DNA from: Fluviibacter sp039805865
GTDB lineage: Bacteria; Pseudomonadota; Gammaproteobacteria; Burkholderiales; Rhodocyclaceae
DNA: 64,000 nt
Reading direction: 5' to 3'
Assembly: GCA_039805865.1 (NCBI GenBank)
Contig: JBDLTI010000004.1
Location: 4,264-68,263 of the forward strand
The position numbers and the translations under genes were made by a program. The number at the start of each line of letters is the position of its first letter. The stretch's first letter is position 1. Under the pieces are notes generated by a model. The model ran no database searches, had not been told where the DNA came from, and was given only the letters and a program-made list of their open reading frames with translations. Below are positions 9,083 to 16,537 of this stretch, piece by piece.

Positions 9083-9160
9083 TCGTTTCCCTACGCCGGT
9101 ACAAACCGGATCAGGTGCCAAGGGTCTCTCTCAGCCCAAAAGGCGGGCACCCCTAACGAT
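9083..9160 (-). promoter_or_regulatory. TPP riboswitch (THI element) controlling thiD-thiC
   Basis: Read on the minus strand the element shows the conserved TPP-aptamer parts in order: AGGGGTGCCC, then GGGCTGAGAGAGACCC, then CACCTGATCCGGTTTGTACC and the closing GCGTAGGGAAA. These match the pyrimidine-sensing (CUGAGA) and pyrophosphate-sensing (ACCUGAUC...GCGUAGGGAA) arms. The 3' end supplies the AGGGA Shine-Dalgarno of thiD, so ligand binding would hide the ribosome binding site. No intrinsic terminator is seen between aptamer and gene, which supports control at translation initiation. Confidence 0.96.
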
Positions 9161-9249
9161 CAGAAAGCAGCCAACCGGATGTTGGCGGCACAGGAGGTTG
9201 AAATTAAAGGAAAACTCCGCGAACTGCAAGCACGAGAGCAAAAACCGAC

Positions 9250-10545
9250 TTAAGCCTTCAATTGGGCAAAAACAGCCTCGGCGGCAGCAATCGTCTTTTC
9301 GATGTCCGCCGGGGTGTGCGTGGCGCTGACAAAGCCGGCTTCAAAGGCCGAAGGGGCAAAGTAATGCCCCTCGCCAGCCACATCGAGCATGGCGTGGAAG
9401 AAGCGGTTGAATTTTGCCGTATCGGCTTCCATGACCTCGGCATAGTTGTTCGGCACCGATTCACGGAAATACAGTCCGAACATGCCACCAACGGCATTGG
9501 CCGAGAACGCTACCCCGTGCTTGCGGGCGGCGGCCGTCAGGCCATCGGTGAGCTGACGGGTGCGTTCGGCAAGCGTTTCATAAAATCCCGGTGCGCGCAG
9601 TTTTTTCAGGGTCGTAATGCCGGCAGCAACGGCCACCGGGTTGCCCGACAGCGTACCGGCCTGATAGACCGGGCCGAGTGGTGCCAGGCACGTGAGAATG
9701 TCTTTGCGACCGCCAAAAGCGGCCAGTGGCATGCCGCCGCCTACGATCTTTCCCAGCGTCGTCAGATCGGGGGTAATGCCGTAGTGACCTTGTACGCCCT
9801 GAAGGCCAACGCGGAAGCCCGTCATCACTTCGTCGAAGATCAGTACGGCACCGGTGCGGGTGCAGCCGTCACGCAATGCTTGCAGAAAGGCCTGGCCCGG
9901 ATCCACCAGATTCATATTGCCGGCGATGGGCTCGACGATCACCGCAGCAAGTTTGTCGGCGTATTGATCCAGCGCCTCGTTGAAAGCCTGGATGTCGTTA
10001 TAAGGCAGCACCAGCGTATGCGCGGCCACATCAGCCGGGACGCCGCCCGATGATGGGTTGCCGAAGGTGAGCAGACCGGAGCCAGCCTTTACCAGCAGGC
10101 TGTCGGCATGGCCGTGGTAGCAGCCTTCAAACTTGATGATCAGATCGCGCCCCGTGAAACCGCGCGCCAGTCGAATGGCGCTCATGGTGGCTTCGGTGCC
10201 TGAAGACACGAGGCGCACCATTTCCAGTGAAGGTAGCAGCTCGCAGAGTAGATCGGCGATCTCGACTTCGGCACCCGTCGGTGCGCCGAAGGTCAGGCCG
10301 CGGGCGGCCGTGGTTTGCACGGCGTCCAGCACATCCGGATCGGCATGACCCAGAATCAGCGGCCCCCAGGAACCGACGTAATCGATATAGATCTTGCCAT
10401 CGGCATCGGTAACCCGTGGGCCTTTGCCCGAGGCAAAGAAGCGCGGCGTACCACCGACGCCACGAAAAGCGCGGACGGGAGAGTTCACGCCGCCGGGAAT
10501 ATGGCGTTGTGCGGCGGCAAAGAGTGCTTCGTTACGGCTGGTCAT
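9250..10545 (-). CDS. hemL: Glutamate-1-semialdehyde 2,1-aminomutase HemL
   Basis: PLP enzyme that converts glutamate-1-semialdehyde to 5-aminolevulinate in the C5 route of tetrapyrrole synthesis. The 431 residues match the family. The N-terminal HIPGGVNSPVRAFRGVGGTP, the cofactor site SSGTEATMSAIRLARG, FDEVMTGFR and the PLP lysine in TLGKIVGGGMPLAAFGG are all visible. It follows thiE by 35 bases on the same strand, so thiE-hemL may form one unit. Downstream is a 90-base gap before the TPP riboswitch. HemL with HemJ (near 23.2 kb) fits an organism that makes its own heme. Confidence 0.97.
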   Translation of the reverse strand: MTSRNEALFAAAQRHIPGGVNSPVRAFRGVGGTPRFFASGKGPRVTDADGKIYIDYVGSWGPLILGHADPDVLDAVQTTAARGLTFGAPTGAEVEIADLLCELLPSLEMVRLVSSGTEATMSAIRLARGFTGRDLIIKFEGCYHGHADSLLVKAGSGLLTFGNPSSGGVPADVAAHTLVLPYNDIQAFNEALDQYADKLAAVIVEPIAGNMNLVDPGQAFLQALRDGCTRTGAVLIFDEVMTGFRVGLQGVQGHYGITPDLTTLGKIVGGGMPLAAFGGRKDILTCLAPLGPVYQAGTLSGNPVAVAAGITTLKKLRAPGFYETLAERTRQLTDGLTAAARKHGVAFSANAVGGMFGLYFRESVPNNYAEVMEADTAKFNRFFHAMLDVAGEGHYFAPSAFEAGFVSATHTPADIEKTIAAAEAVFAQLKA

Positions 10546-10580
10546 GATGGCAATAGACTCGGATTAAAGACGTTGAGAAA

Positions 10581-11231
10581 CTAAACTGAGGCGTGTTCTG
10601 CCCGGAGTTGATGGAGACGCTGCTGAATCTGTTCGGGCGTGGCGGGCCGGTCAGGGCTACCGAAAATTTCCGAAATCAAGGCAACGGCATCAACCAGGCC
10701 GCTGATCTCGGCGATATTGTCGCAGGTGATGCCGCCAATGCCACATAGTGCGACTCGAGGCCCTAGTGATTCACGGAAAGCCTGGAGTTGATCCAGGCTA
10801 ACCCGACGCGCGGCCGGTTTGGTTGGAGAATCGTAGCAGGCACCAAACGCAACATAGCTCGCGCCATCCGCCAGAGCGTTACGCGCCAGGCTGAGATCGT
10901 TGTAACAGGAGGCACCAATGATGCTGTTGGCCGGGAGCAAGCGTCGTGCGTCGCGGATGCTGCCATCACCGCCCCCAAGGTGCACGCCTGCGGCACAGGT
11001 TTCGATTGCCAGAACCACATCATCATTAATGATGAGTTGTGCGTCAAAATTTCGGCACAACTGATTCAGCGTCCGCCCGCGTGACAGTTTCTCCGCCATC
11101 GTGCTGATTTTGTCCCGGTATTGAATAAGGCAAACGCCGGATTCAAGCGTAGCGCGTACCTGTCCCACCAGCAGCTGGGTATCAGCCTGGTCGGGTGTAA
11201 TGGCGTAGAGGGCGTCGGGAAAAGAAAACAC
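10581..11231 (-). CDS. thiE: Thiamine-phosphate synthase ThiE
   Basis: TIM-barrel enzyme that joins hydroxymethylpyrimidine pyrophosphate to the thiazole phosphate, giving thiamine phosphate. Of its 216 residues, the visible motifs are LIQYRDK (substrate lysine), LIINDDVVLA, AGVHLGGGDG, IIGASCYNDL, YVAFGACYDSPTK and CGIGGIT. The gene begins the minus-strand run thiE-hemL and lacks a THI box of its own. The thiazole-branch genes (thiG, thiS, thiO) are not in this window. Its upstream region is shared with divergent rubredoxin. Confidence 0.95.
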   Translation of the reverse strand: MFSFPDALYAITPDQADTQLLVGQVRATLESGVCLIQYRDKISTMAEKLSRGRTLNQLCRNFDAQLIINDDVVLAIETCAAGVHLGGGDGSIRDARRLLPANSIIGASCYNDLSLARNALADGASYVAFGACYDSPTKPAARRVSLDQLQAFRESLGPRVALCGIGGITCDNIAEISGLVDAVALISEIFGSPDRPATPEQIQQRLHQLRAEHASV

Positions 11232-11264
11232 AGTGTTCAGGACAATCGATTAAATCGTGAAAGG

Positions 11265-11287
11265 CGTTGTCCATATTTATGACAACG
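11265..11287. promoter_or_regulatory. Palindrome between thiE and the rubredoxin gene
   Basis: A perfect 7-base inverted repeat, CGTTGTC (11265-11271) and GACAACG (11281-11287), flanks a 9-base AT-rich centre in the 137-base divergent spacer. The size and symmetry suit a dimeric transcription factor site. No regulator can be named, and a chance repeat is possible. Confidence 0.3.
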
Positions 11288-11368
11288 TGATGACAGTTGG
11301 GTATTCGTTCGGTTACGATGGCTACATTGTATCAATCCAAACAGTTACTTCTTGCTTAAGGTTTTGCC

Positions 11369-11548
11369 ATGAGTGGTCAGTCTTTCAAGTCCTGGATGTG
11401 TCTGGGATGCGGGTTTATTTACGATGAAGAAGCCGGGCTGCCAGAAGATGGCATTGCACCGGGCACGCTGTGGGCTGATGTGCCCATGAACTGGGTCTGT
11501 CCTGAATGCGCCCTGCGCAAAGAGGACTTCGAGATGATCGAGCTCTAA
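11369..11548 (+). CDS. Rubredoxin
   Basis: A 59-residue single-iron electron carrier. The four iron ligands are in two knuckles, CLGCG near residues 11-15 and CPECA near residues 44-48. The conserved fold motifs FIYDEEAGLPEDGI and PGTLWADVPMNWVCP are complete. The start ATG has AAGG at about eight bases upstream. In many betaproteobacteria rubredoxin is followed by the pilG-pilH-pilI-pilJ twitching genes; here only one PilH-like gene follows, 23 bases downstream. The electron partner is not evident. Confidence 0.96.
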   Translation: MSGQSFKSWMCLGCGFIYDEEAGLPEDGIAPGTLWADVPMNWVCPECALRKEDFEMIEL

Positions 11549-11571
11549 TTGCGATCCGAGGGCGCCTCCAG

Positions 11572-11940
11572 GTGACTATACATACGATACTGGTGGTTGA
11601 ACCCTCGCCTATGGAGCGTGCGCAACTGAGCGGCATGCTCACGGCAGCCGGTTATAAGGTGACTGTCGCGGGTGATGGCGAAGAGGGCGTTGATATTGCC
11701 CGTCGCGAACGTCCGGATCTGATTTTGATGGAAGTGGTGATGCCGGGTCTGAATGGTTACCAGGCCACGCGCGCTTTAACCCGTAGTGAAGACGAAAGCC
11801 TGGCGCGCATCCCCGTAATTCTTGTTTCAGCCAAAGGTCAGGATACGGATAAGGTCTGGGGTTTGCGGCAGGGTGCGATCGATTATCTGGTGAAACCTGT
11901 GACTGAAGATCAGTTGTTGAATCGTATCGCCGATATCTGA
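11572..11940 (+). CDS. PilH-like receiver-domain protein with altered phosphorylation site
   Basis: A 122-residue stand-alone CheY-like receiver starting at GTG (11572). Its closest resemblance is to the twitching regulator PilH: the end of the fold reads QDTDKVWGLRQGAIDYLVKPV, almost as in PilH. The catalytic acidic residues are changed: the usual DDS after strand 1 is EPS, and the phospho-acceptor aspartate in LMDxVMPG is glutamate (LMEVVMPG). The conserved serine (ILVSAK) and lysine (LVKP) remain. The protein probably cannot be phosphorylated in the normal way and may be locked in one state. Neighbouring pilG, pilI and pilJ are missing. It abuts the end of convergent GDT1. Confidence 0.88.
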   Translation: MTIHTILVVEPSPMERAQLSGMLTAAGYKVTVAGDGEEGVDIARRERPDLILMEVVMPGLNGYQATRALTRSEDESLARIPVILVSAKGQDTDKVWGLRQGAIDYLVKPVTEDQLLNRIADI

Positions 11941-12525
11941 TTAAAGCCCGAAGCCTGCGCCAGCCCCGAGCAGGGTGGCAATGCCCAGAGCGGCAAATAC
12001 CGCAGCAGCAACGCTGTGAACCAAGCGCATCGGAATCTTGTTGGCCAGTTTGTCACCGACAAACACGGCAGGTACGTCTGCGATCAACATGCCCAGTGTG
12101 GTGCCCACGACAACAAGCATTGGGTCAGCATAATGAGCGGCCATCGCAACCGTGGCGATTTGAGTCTTGTCGCCCATCTCCGCCAGAAAAAATGTAATGA
12201 GCGTGGCACCAAAAACGCCAAAGCGTTTGGCCACTTGCGCTTCGTCGTCCTCAATCTCGTCAGGGATTAATGTCCAGATAGCCATGCCGATAAAAGAAGC
12301 GCCAAGAACCCAGCGCAGGATTTCAGGGCTGATGGCGTGTGTAATCCACGCGCCTACGGCACCGGCCAGCCCGTGATTCAGGATGGTCGCAACCAGAATG
12401 CCCAGGATGATAGGCACGGGTTTCTTAAAGCGTGCGGCAAGAAGAAAGGCCAGAAGTTGGGTTTTGTCACCGATTTCAGCGAGTGCGACGACACCGGTAG
12501 ATACGAGTAAAGATTCCATACTCAT
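11941..12525 (-). CDS. GDT1/TMEM165 (UPF0016) family cation transporter
   Basis: A 194-residue inner-membrane protein with two homologous halves of three helices. Each half carries the family signature: AEIGDKTQLLAF near residue 16 and AEMGDKTQIATV near residue 116. These E-x-G-D-K-T motifs form the cation path. Bacterial members studied so far export manganese, and eukaryotic ones exchange Mn or Ca for protons, so manganese efflux is the best guess. It starts 3 bases after the photolyase stop and so is cotranscribed with it. I found no yybP-ykoY (manganese) riboswitch in front. Confidence 0.9.
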   Translation of the reverse strand: MSMESLLVSTGVVALAEIGDKTQLLAFLLAARFKKPVPIILGILVATILNHGLAGAVGAWITHAISPEILRWVLGASFIGMAIWTLIPDEIEDDEAQVAKRFGVFGATLITFFLAEMGDKTQIATVAMAAHYADPMLVVVGTTLGMLIADVPAVFVGDKLANKIPMRLVHSVAAAVFAALGIATLLGAGAGFGL

Positions 12526-12528
12526 ATT

Positions 12529-13974
12529 TTAACTGGTAGCGCGCTTAAACCGTTCCAGAGTGCGTTGACGTGCCTCGCCGTGATCCACAATCGGCGCTGG
12601 ATAATTGCGGCCGATAACCACGCCGCAGTTGGCCTGAGTGTCCGCAGGCATGGTCCATGGCGCATGAATGTACTTATCCGGCACATGGGCTAACTCGGGC
12701 ACATAGCGACGGATGAATTTCCCCTGGGGATCAAAACGCTCGGATTGGGTGACCGGATTGAAAATCCGGAACCAGGGCTGGGCGTCGCAACCGGTCGACG
12801 CGGACCATTGCCAGCCACCGTTGTTGGCCGAAAGATCGAAGTCCAGTAGCAGTTGTGCAAACCAGGCCTCGCCCTGACGCCAATCTAGGCCTAGGTCTTT
12901 GGTGTAGAACGAAGCGCTCACCATCCGCAGGCGGTTGTGCATCCAGCCCGTTTGCGCTAGCTGGCGTTGCGCGGCATCTACTAGCGGGTAGCCGGTTTTT
13001 CCCTCGCACCAGGCCTCGTGCAATGCGAGGTTGCTATCCCATGCCACGGCATCAAAAGCAGGTTTGAAGGCATGGCCAATCGCATGCGGAAAGTGATGCA
13101 GAATCGCGAAGTAGAAATCGCGCCAGATCAGTTCGTTCAGCCAGCCGAGAGCGCCTTCACCCCCTTCGCGCCAGGCGCGTCCGGCGAGTTCCCGGATCGA
13201 GAGGGTGCCAAAGCGAAGGTGTACCGACAGGTAAGAAACGCCTTTGATCGCCGGAAAATCGCGGGCAACTTTGTAGTTGTCGATCCGGGTGAAAAAGTCC
13301 TCGATGCGGGCGCGTGCGCCGCTAACGCCGGGAACGATACCGATGGTGGCCAGGTCAGTTGGCTCAAAGCCGATGTCGGCGAGCGTTGGTATACCGGTAG
13401 CCAGCGGGGATGCGGCGAGATGCTTTAAATATCGGGTAACCGGGTAGGGGCGCACAAAGAAATCAGTATCGGCCAAGGCTGCTTTTTTATACCAGGCATT
13501 CTTGTAAGGCGTGAACACGGTAAATGGCTTGCCCATCTGAGTGAGCACCTCATCCTGTTCGAAAATAGCCTGGTCTTTGGTGCTATGAAAGCCGATGTGA
13601 TCCCGTGCGAGCGTCTCGGCCACATCCTGATCGCGTAATACGGCAGCGGGTTCGTAGTCGCGGTTGCAGTACACGTCGCCAACGCCGAGTTCACGCGCTA
13701 GCGCGGGGATGATTTCTCGTGGTGCGCCATGTCGCACAATGAGTGCGCCACCATGCTCATGCAGGATGTCCTCGAGCTCAACCAGGGATTCGCGAATAAA
13801 TTCCACCCGGCGATCCTGCCGTGGCAGTTTGTCCAGAATATCCCGGTCAAAGACAAAGGCCACATAGACGCGTTGATGCTGTTTAAGCGCGTGATAGAGG
13901 GCGGCATGATCGTCAAGCCGTAGATCGCGCCGTAGCCAGACGAGGGCTGCTTTTTCGGAATGTTGAGTCTGCAT
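12529..13974 (-). CDS. phrB: Deoxyribodipyrimidine photolyase (class I)
   Basis: Flavoprotein that uses blue light to split cyclobutane pyrimidine dimers in DNA. The N-terminal antenna domain begins ALVWLRRDLRLDDHAAL; the C-terminal FAD domain contains SYLSVHLRFGTLSIREL, LIWRDFY, WMHNRLRM and WQWSASTGCDAQPWFRIFNP, all diagnostic. The start is set at the ATG at 13974 (481 residues), because the open frame before it runs into divergent algH and adds non-family residues. Only 19 bases separate it from algH, so the two promoters must overlap the opposite genes. GDT1 follows directly. Confidence 0.95.
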   Translation of the reverse strand: MQTQHSEKAALVWLRRDLRLDDHAALYHALKQHQRVYVAFVFDRDILDKLPRQDRRVEFIRESLVELEDILHEHGGALIVRHGAPREIIPALARELGVGDVYCNRDYEPAAVLRDQDVAETLARDHIGFHSTKDQAIFEQDEVLTQMGKPFTVFTPYKNAWYKKAALADTDFFVRPYPVTRYLKHLAASPLATGIPTLADIGFEPTDLATIGIVPGVSGARARIEDFFTRIDNYKVARDFPAIKGVSYLSVHLRFGTLSIRELAGRAWREGGEGALGWLNELIWRDFYFAILHHFPHAIGHAFKPAFDAVAWDSNLALHEAWCEGKTGYPLVDAAQRQLAQTGWMHNRLRMVSASFYTKDLGLDWRQGEAWFAQLLLDFDLSANNGGWQWSASTGCDAQPWFRIFNPVTQSERFDPQGKFIRRYVPELAHVPDKYIHAPWTMPADTQANCGVVIGRNYPAPIVDHGEARQRTLERFKRATS

Positions 13975-13993
13975 TTGCGGTAGAATACGCGAT

Positions 13994-14614
13994 ATGACCG
14001 CTTCCCGCGTACCCTCAGACGACTCTGAAGTACCAAAAACGTCGGGGTTGGCAGAAACTGCCACCTGGCTGCGTGGACATTTTCTAGTGGCCATGCCGGG
14101 TATGTCAGATCCACGTTTCGCCCGCAGCCTGATTTATCTGTGTGAACATTCTGATCAAGGTGCCATGGGTATCGTCGTGAATAAACCGACGGACATGAGC
14201 CTGGCTTCGCTTTTCGAACGCGTGGAGCTCGCCAACCCGGATGCAGAGTTAGCAGGTCAGCCGGTGTTGTTCGGTGGGCCAGTGCAGCTGGATCGTGCCT
14301 TTGTACTGCATAAGCCAGCAAAGCCCTGGCAGGCCACCATGAAAATCTCGGATGAGATTGCGTTGACCAGCTCTAAAGACATTCTCGAGTCTATAGGCAG
14401 TGAGACCGCGCCAAAGTCGATGCTGGTTGCCCTGGGGTACGCCGGCTGGGTGCCAGGACAGCTCGATACTGAAATTCTGCAGAATGCCTGGCTCAGCGTG
14501 CCTGCTGACGATGAGATTCTTTTTGACCTGCCTTATGAAGAGCGGCTGCCCGCAGCACTTGCCAAACTAGGTATTGGTTTCGATCGTTTATCCGATGTGG
14601 CGGGCCATGCCTGA
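13994..14614 (+). CDS. algH: AlgH/YqgE family protein (UPF0301)
   Basis: Conserved cytoplasmic protein of about 190 residues, usually encoded next to ruvX. The family core starts GHFLVAMPGMSDPRFARSLI and continues with MGIVVNKPTD, QPVLFGGPVQLDRAFVLH and GYAGWVPGQLD. Its exact function is unsettled; it was first linked to alginate regulation. With the ATG at 13994 the protein has 206 residues, a somewhat long N-terminus; a TTG near 14048 is a weaker alternative. A TAGAAT box at 13981-13986 lies eight bases before that ATG, which would give a transcript with almost no leader. It heads an overlapping chain with ruvX, pyrR, pyrB and pyrX. Confidence 0.92.
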   Translation: MTASRVPSDDSEVPKTSGLAETATWLRGHFLVAMPGMSDPRFARSLIYLCEHSDQGAMGIVVNKPTDMSLASLFERVELANPDAELAGQPVLFGGPVQLDRAFVLHKPAKPWQATMKISDEIALTSSKDILESIGSETAPKSMLVALGYAGWVPGQLDTEILQNAWLSVPADDEILFDLPYEERLPAALAKLGIGFDRLSDVAGHA

Positions 14615-15062
14615 GGGCACGGTCATGGGCTTCGACTTCGGGACGGTGCGCATCGGTGTTGCCGTGGGCGAAACCATCACAGGCCTTGCGCATCCGCTGA
14701 CACTTATCCCCAGTGAACCGCTGGCGCAACGTTTCGAAAAGATCGGCGCCTTGCTCGCCGAGTGGCAGCCGAATCAGATTGTCGTAGGCTTGCCAACGCA
14801 CCTGGATGGCACCGAACACGAAATGACGCAGCGCTGCCGCCGGTTTGGGAATCAACTGCACGGCCGTTTCAATCTGCCGGTAGTCTGGGTGGATGAGCGA
14901 CTGAGCTCTGCTGAGGCCGAGCAACGCCTCAAACAGGCCGGGCAATCAGCGCGTGACACCAAAGCCAATGTCGATGCGGTGGCCGCCCAGATTCTTTTGC
15001 AGCAGTGGCTGGATCAGCATGCTGCACAACCAGAACATCAAGCCGGAGGCGCGCATGCCTAA
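14607..15062 (+). CDS. ruvX: Putative pre-16S rRNA nuclease / Holliday junction resolvase homologue RuvX (YqgF)
   Basis: RNase H-fold nuclease of 151 residues. The first catalytic aspartate is in GFDFGTVRIGVAVG, the glutamate in VVWVDERLSSAEAEQRL, and the last aspartate in KANVDAVAAQILLQQWLD. In Escherichia coli the protein is implicated in 16S rRNA 5'-end maturation; the older name reflects similarity to RuvC. The ATG at 14607 overlaps the algH stop by eight bases (ATGCCTGA), so translation is probably coupled. Confidence 0.95.
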   Translation: MPEGTVMGFDFGTVRIGVAVGETITGLAHPLTLIPSEPLAQRFEKIGALLAEWQPNQIVVGLPTHLDGTEHEMTQRCRRFGNQLHGRFNLPVVWVDERLSSAEAEQRLKQAGQSARDTKANVDAVAAQILLQQWLDQHAAQPEHQAGGAHA

Positions 15063-15579
15063 TTTTAAAAACCTACCCGATGCCGAGCAGCAGATTGCCG
15101 CATTGGCCGAGCAGTTGAAACCCGTTTTCGATAAAGCGCCGGATACCGTATTAATCGGTGTCTTTACCGGCGGTGTCTGGATTGCCGAACGATTGTCGCA
15201 GCTGTTGCCAACGCACCCCCCCGTGGGGAGCGTTGATATTTCGTTTTACCGGGATGACTTCAACGAGCGGGGCTTGAGCCCTAACGTGCAACCGACTACC
15301 GTGCCGGTGGATATCGTCGGCAAACCGGTCATTCTGGTTGACGATGTGCTTTACACCGGTCGCACCACGCGCGCCGCACTCAACGAACTCTTTGATTATG
15401 GTCGCCCGGGCAGCGTGCAGCTTGCCGTACTGGCCGATCGTGGCGAACGACAGTTGCCGATCGCTGCCGATTTCTGTGCCTGGTCGGTCCAATTGCCTGC
15501 CGCTGCCAATCTGGTCCTGGTACGTACACCCGTCGATGATCCTGAAGGAAAACTGAGCTGGAGTCTTGATAATGCTTGA
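15055..15579 (+). CDS. pyrR: Bifunctional pyr regulator / uracil phosphoribosyltransferase-like PyrR
   Basis: A type I phosphoribosyltransferase-fold protein of 174 residues with the PRPP loop VILVDDVLYTGRTTRAAL near residues 95-112 and the hood motif SVDISFYRDDF. In Bacillus PyrR binds pyr mRNA; in Pseudomonas it precedes pyrBC' and acts in pyrimidine control. The same order, pyrR-pyrB-pyrX, occurs here. The ATG at 15055 overlaps the ruvX stop by eight bases (ATGCCTAA) and has a strong GGAGG at good spacing. No PyrR-binding attenuator is visible because there is no leader. Confidence 0.94.
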   Translation: MPNFKNLPDAEQQIAALAEQLKPVFDKAPDTVLIGVFTGGVWIAERLSQLLPTHPPVGSVDISFYRDDFNERGLSPNVQPTTVPVDIVGKPVILVDDVLYTGRTTRAALNELFDYGRPGSVQLAVLADRGERQLPIAADFCAWSVQLPAAANLVLVRTPVDDPEGKLSWSLDNA

Positions 15580-16537
15580 TCCGCAACTCGATGCCGATGG
15601 CAACCTGATTCACCTGCTCTCAACCGAGGGTCTGTCACGTGAACAGCTGACGCGCTTGCTCGATACGGGCGCCAGTTTTCTGGGTGTGTCTGACCGGGAC
15701 GTCAAGAAAGTGCCGCTGCTGCGCGGCAAGAGCGTGTTCAACCTCTTCTTTGAAAACTCGACGCGCACCCGCACGACTTTCGAAATTGCCGCCAAGCGAC
15801 TCTCCGCCGATGTGATCAATCTGAACATGTCGACATCGTCTACCGCCAAAGGTGAGACCTTGCTCGACACCGTCGACAACCTCTGCGCGATGCACGCGGA
15901 CATGTTTGTCGTGCGTCATGAATCAAGCGGTGCGCCGCACCTGATTGTGGACCACTTGCGCCGCACCGGCCGTAGCGACATTCACGTCATTAACGCGGGC
16001 GATGGCCGCCATGGCCACCCGACACAGGGTCTGCTGGATATGTACACCATCCGCCACTACAAAGGTGGGTTTGAAGGACTCAAGGTCGCGCTGATTGGTG
16101 ACATTCTTCATTCGCGTGTGGCGCGCTCGGATATTCATGCGCTCAAGACCTTGGGTGCCGAATCGATTCGTGTGGTGGGTCCGCAAACCCTGATTCCAAC
16201 GGATATCGAATCACTGGGTGTTGAAGTGCATCGCGATCTGGATAGTGGGCTGAAAGATTGTGATGTGGTGATTGCCCTACGCCTTCAACGCGAACGTATG
16301 AGCGGCGCATTGCTGCCTTCGGCCACAGAGTTCCATGATCGCTACGGATTGACGCACGAACGACTCAAAGCCGCCAAGCCGGATGCGATTGTGATGCACC
16401 CGGGGCCAATGAACCGCGGTGTGGAAATTGATTCAGCCGTGGCAGACAGTCCGCGCGCAGTGATCCTGCCGCAGGTGACCTTTGGCATTGCCATGCGTAT
16501 GGCGGTGATGAGCGTGCTGGCAGGAGGGGGCGCATGA
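15572..16537 (+). CDS. pyrB: Aspartate carbamoyltransferase catalytic subunit PyrB
   Basis: Catalyses carbamoyl phosphate plus aspartate to carbamoyl aspartate, the first committed step of pyrimidine synthesis. Visible sites are the carbamoyl-phosphate loop FFENSTRTRTTFEIAAKRL, INLNMSTSSTAKGETLLDT, VRHESSGAPHL, AGDGRHGHPTQGLLD and MHPGPMNRGVEI. The start is the ATG at 15572 (321 residues); it overlaps the pyrR stop by eight bases (ATGCTTGA). There is no pyrI regulatory subunit. The following pyrX overlaps by four bases, as in organisms where PyrB forms a dodecamer with an inactive dihydroorotase homologue. Confidence 0.97.
   Translation: MLDPQLDADGNLIHLLSTEGLSREQLTRLLDTGASFLGVSDRDVKKVPLLRGKSVFNLFFENSTRTRTTFEIAAKRLSADVINLNMSTSSTAKGETLLDTVDNLCAMHADMFVVRHESSGAPHLIVDHLRRTGRSDIHVINAGDGRHGHPTQGLLDMYTIRHYKGGFEGLKVALIGDILHSRVARSDIHALKTLGAESIRVVGPQTLIPTDIESLGVEVHRDLDSGLKDCDVVIALRLQRERMSGALLPSATEFHDRYGLTHERLKAAKPDAIVMHPGPMNRGVEIDSAVADSPRAVILPQVTFGIAMRMAVMSVLAGGGA

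Noticed and set aside
9083..9121. thiD start upstream of 9082
   Set aside because: The upstream codons fall within the TPP riboswitch, whose 3' end supplies the ribosome binding site for ATG 9082.
9262..10053. 263-codon open frame on the plus strand opposite hemL
   Set aside because: It mirrors hemL codon structure, has no family motifs and no ribosome binding site; hemL on the other strand is complete and conserved.
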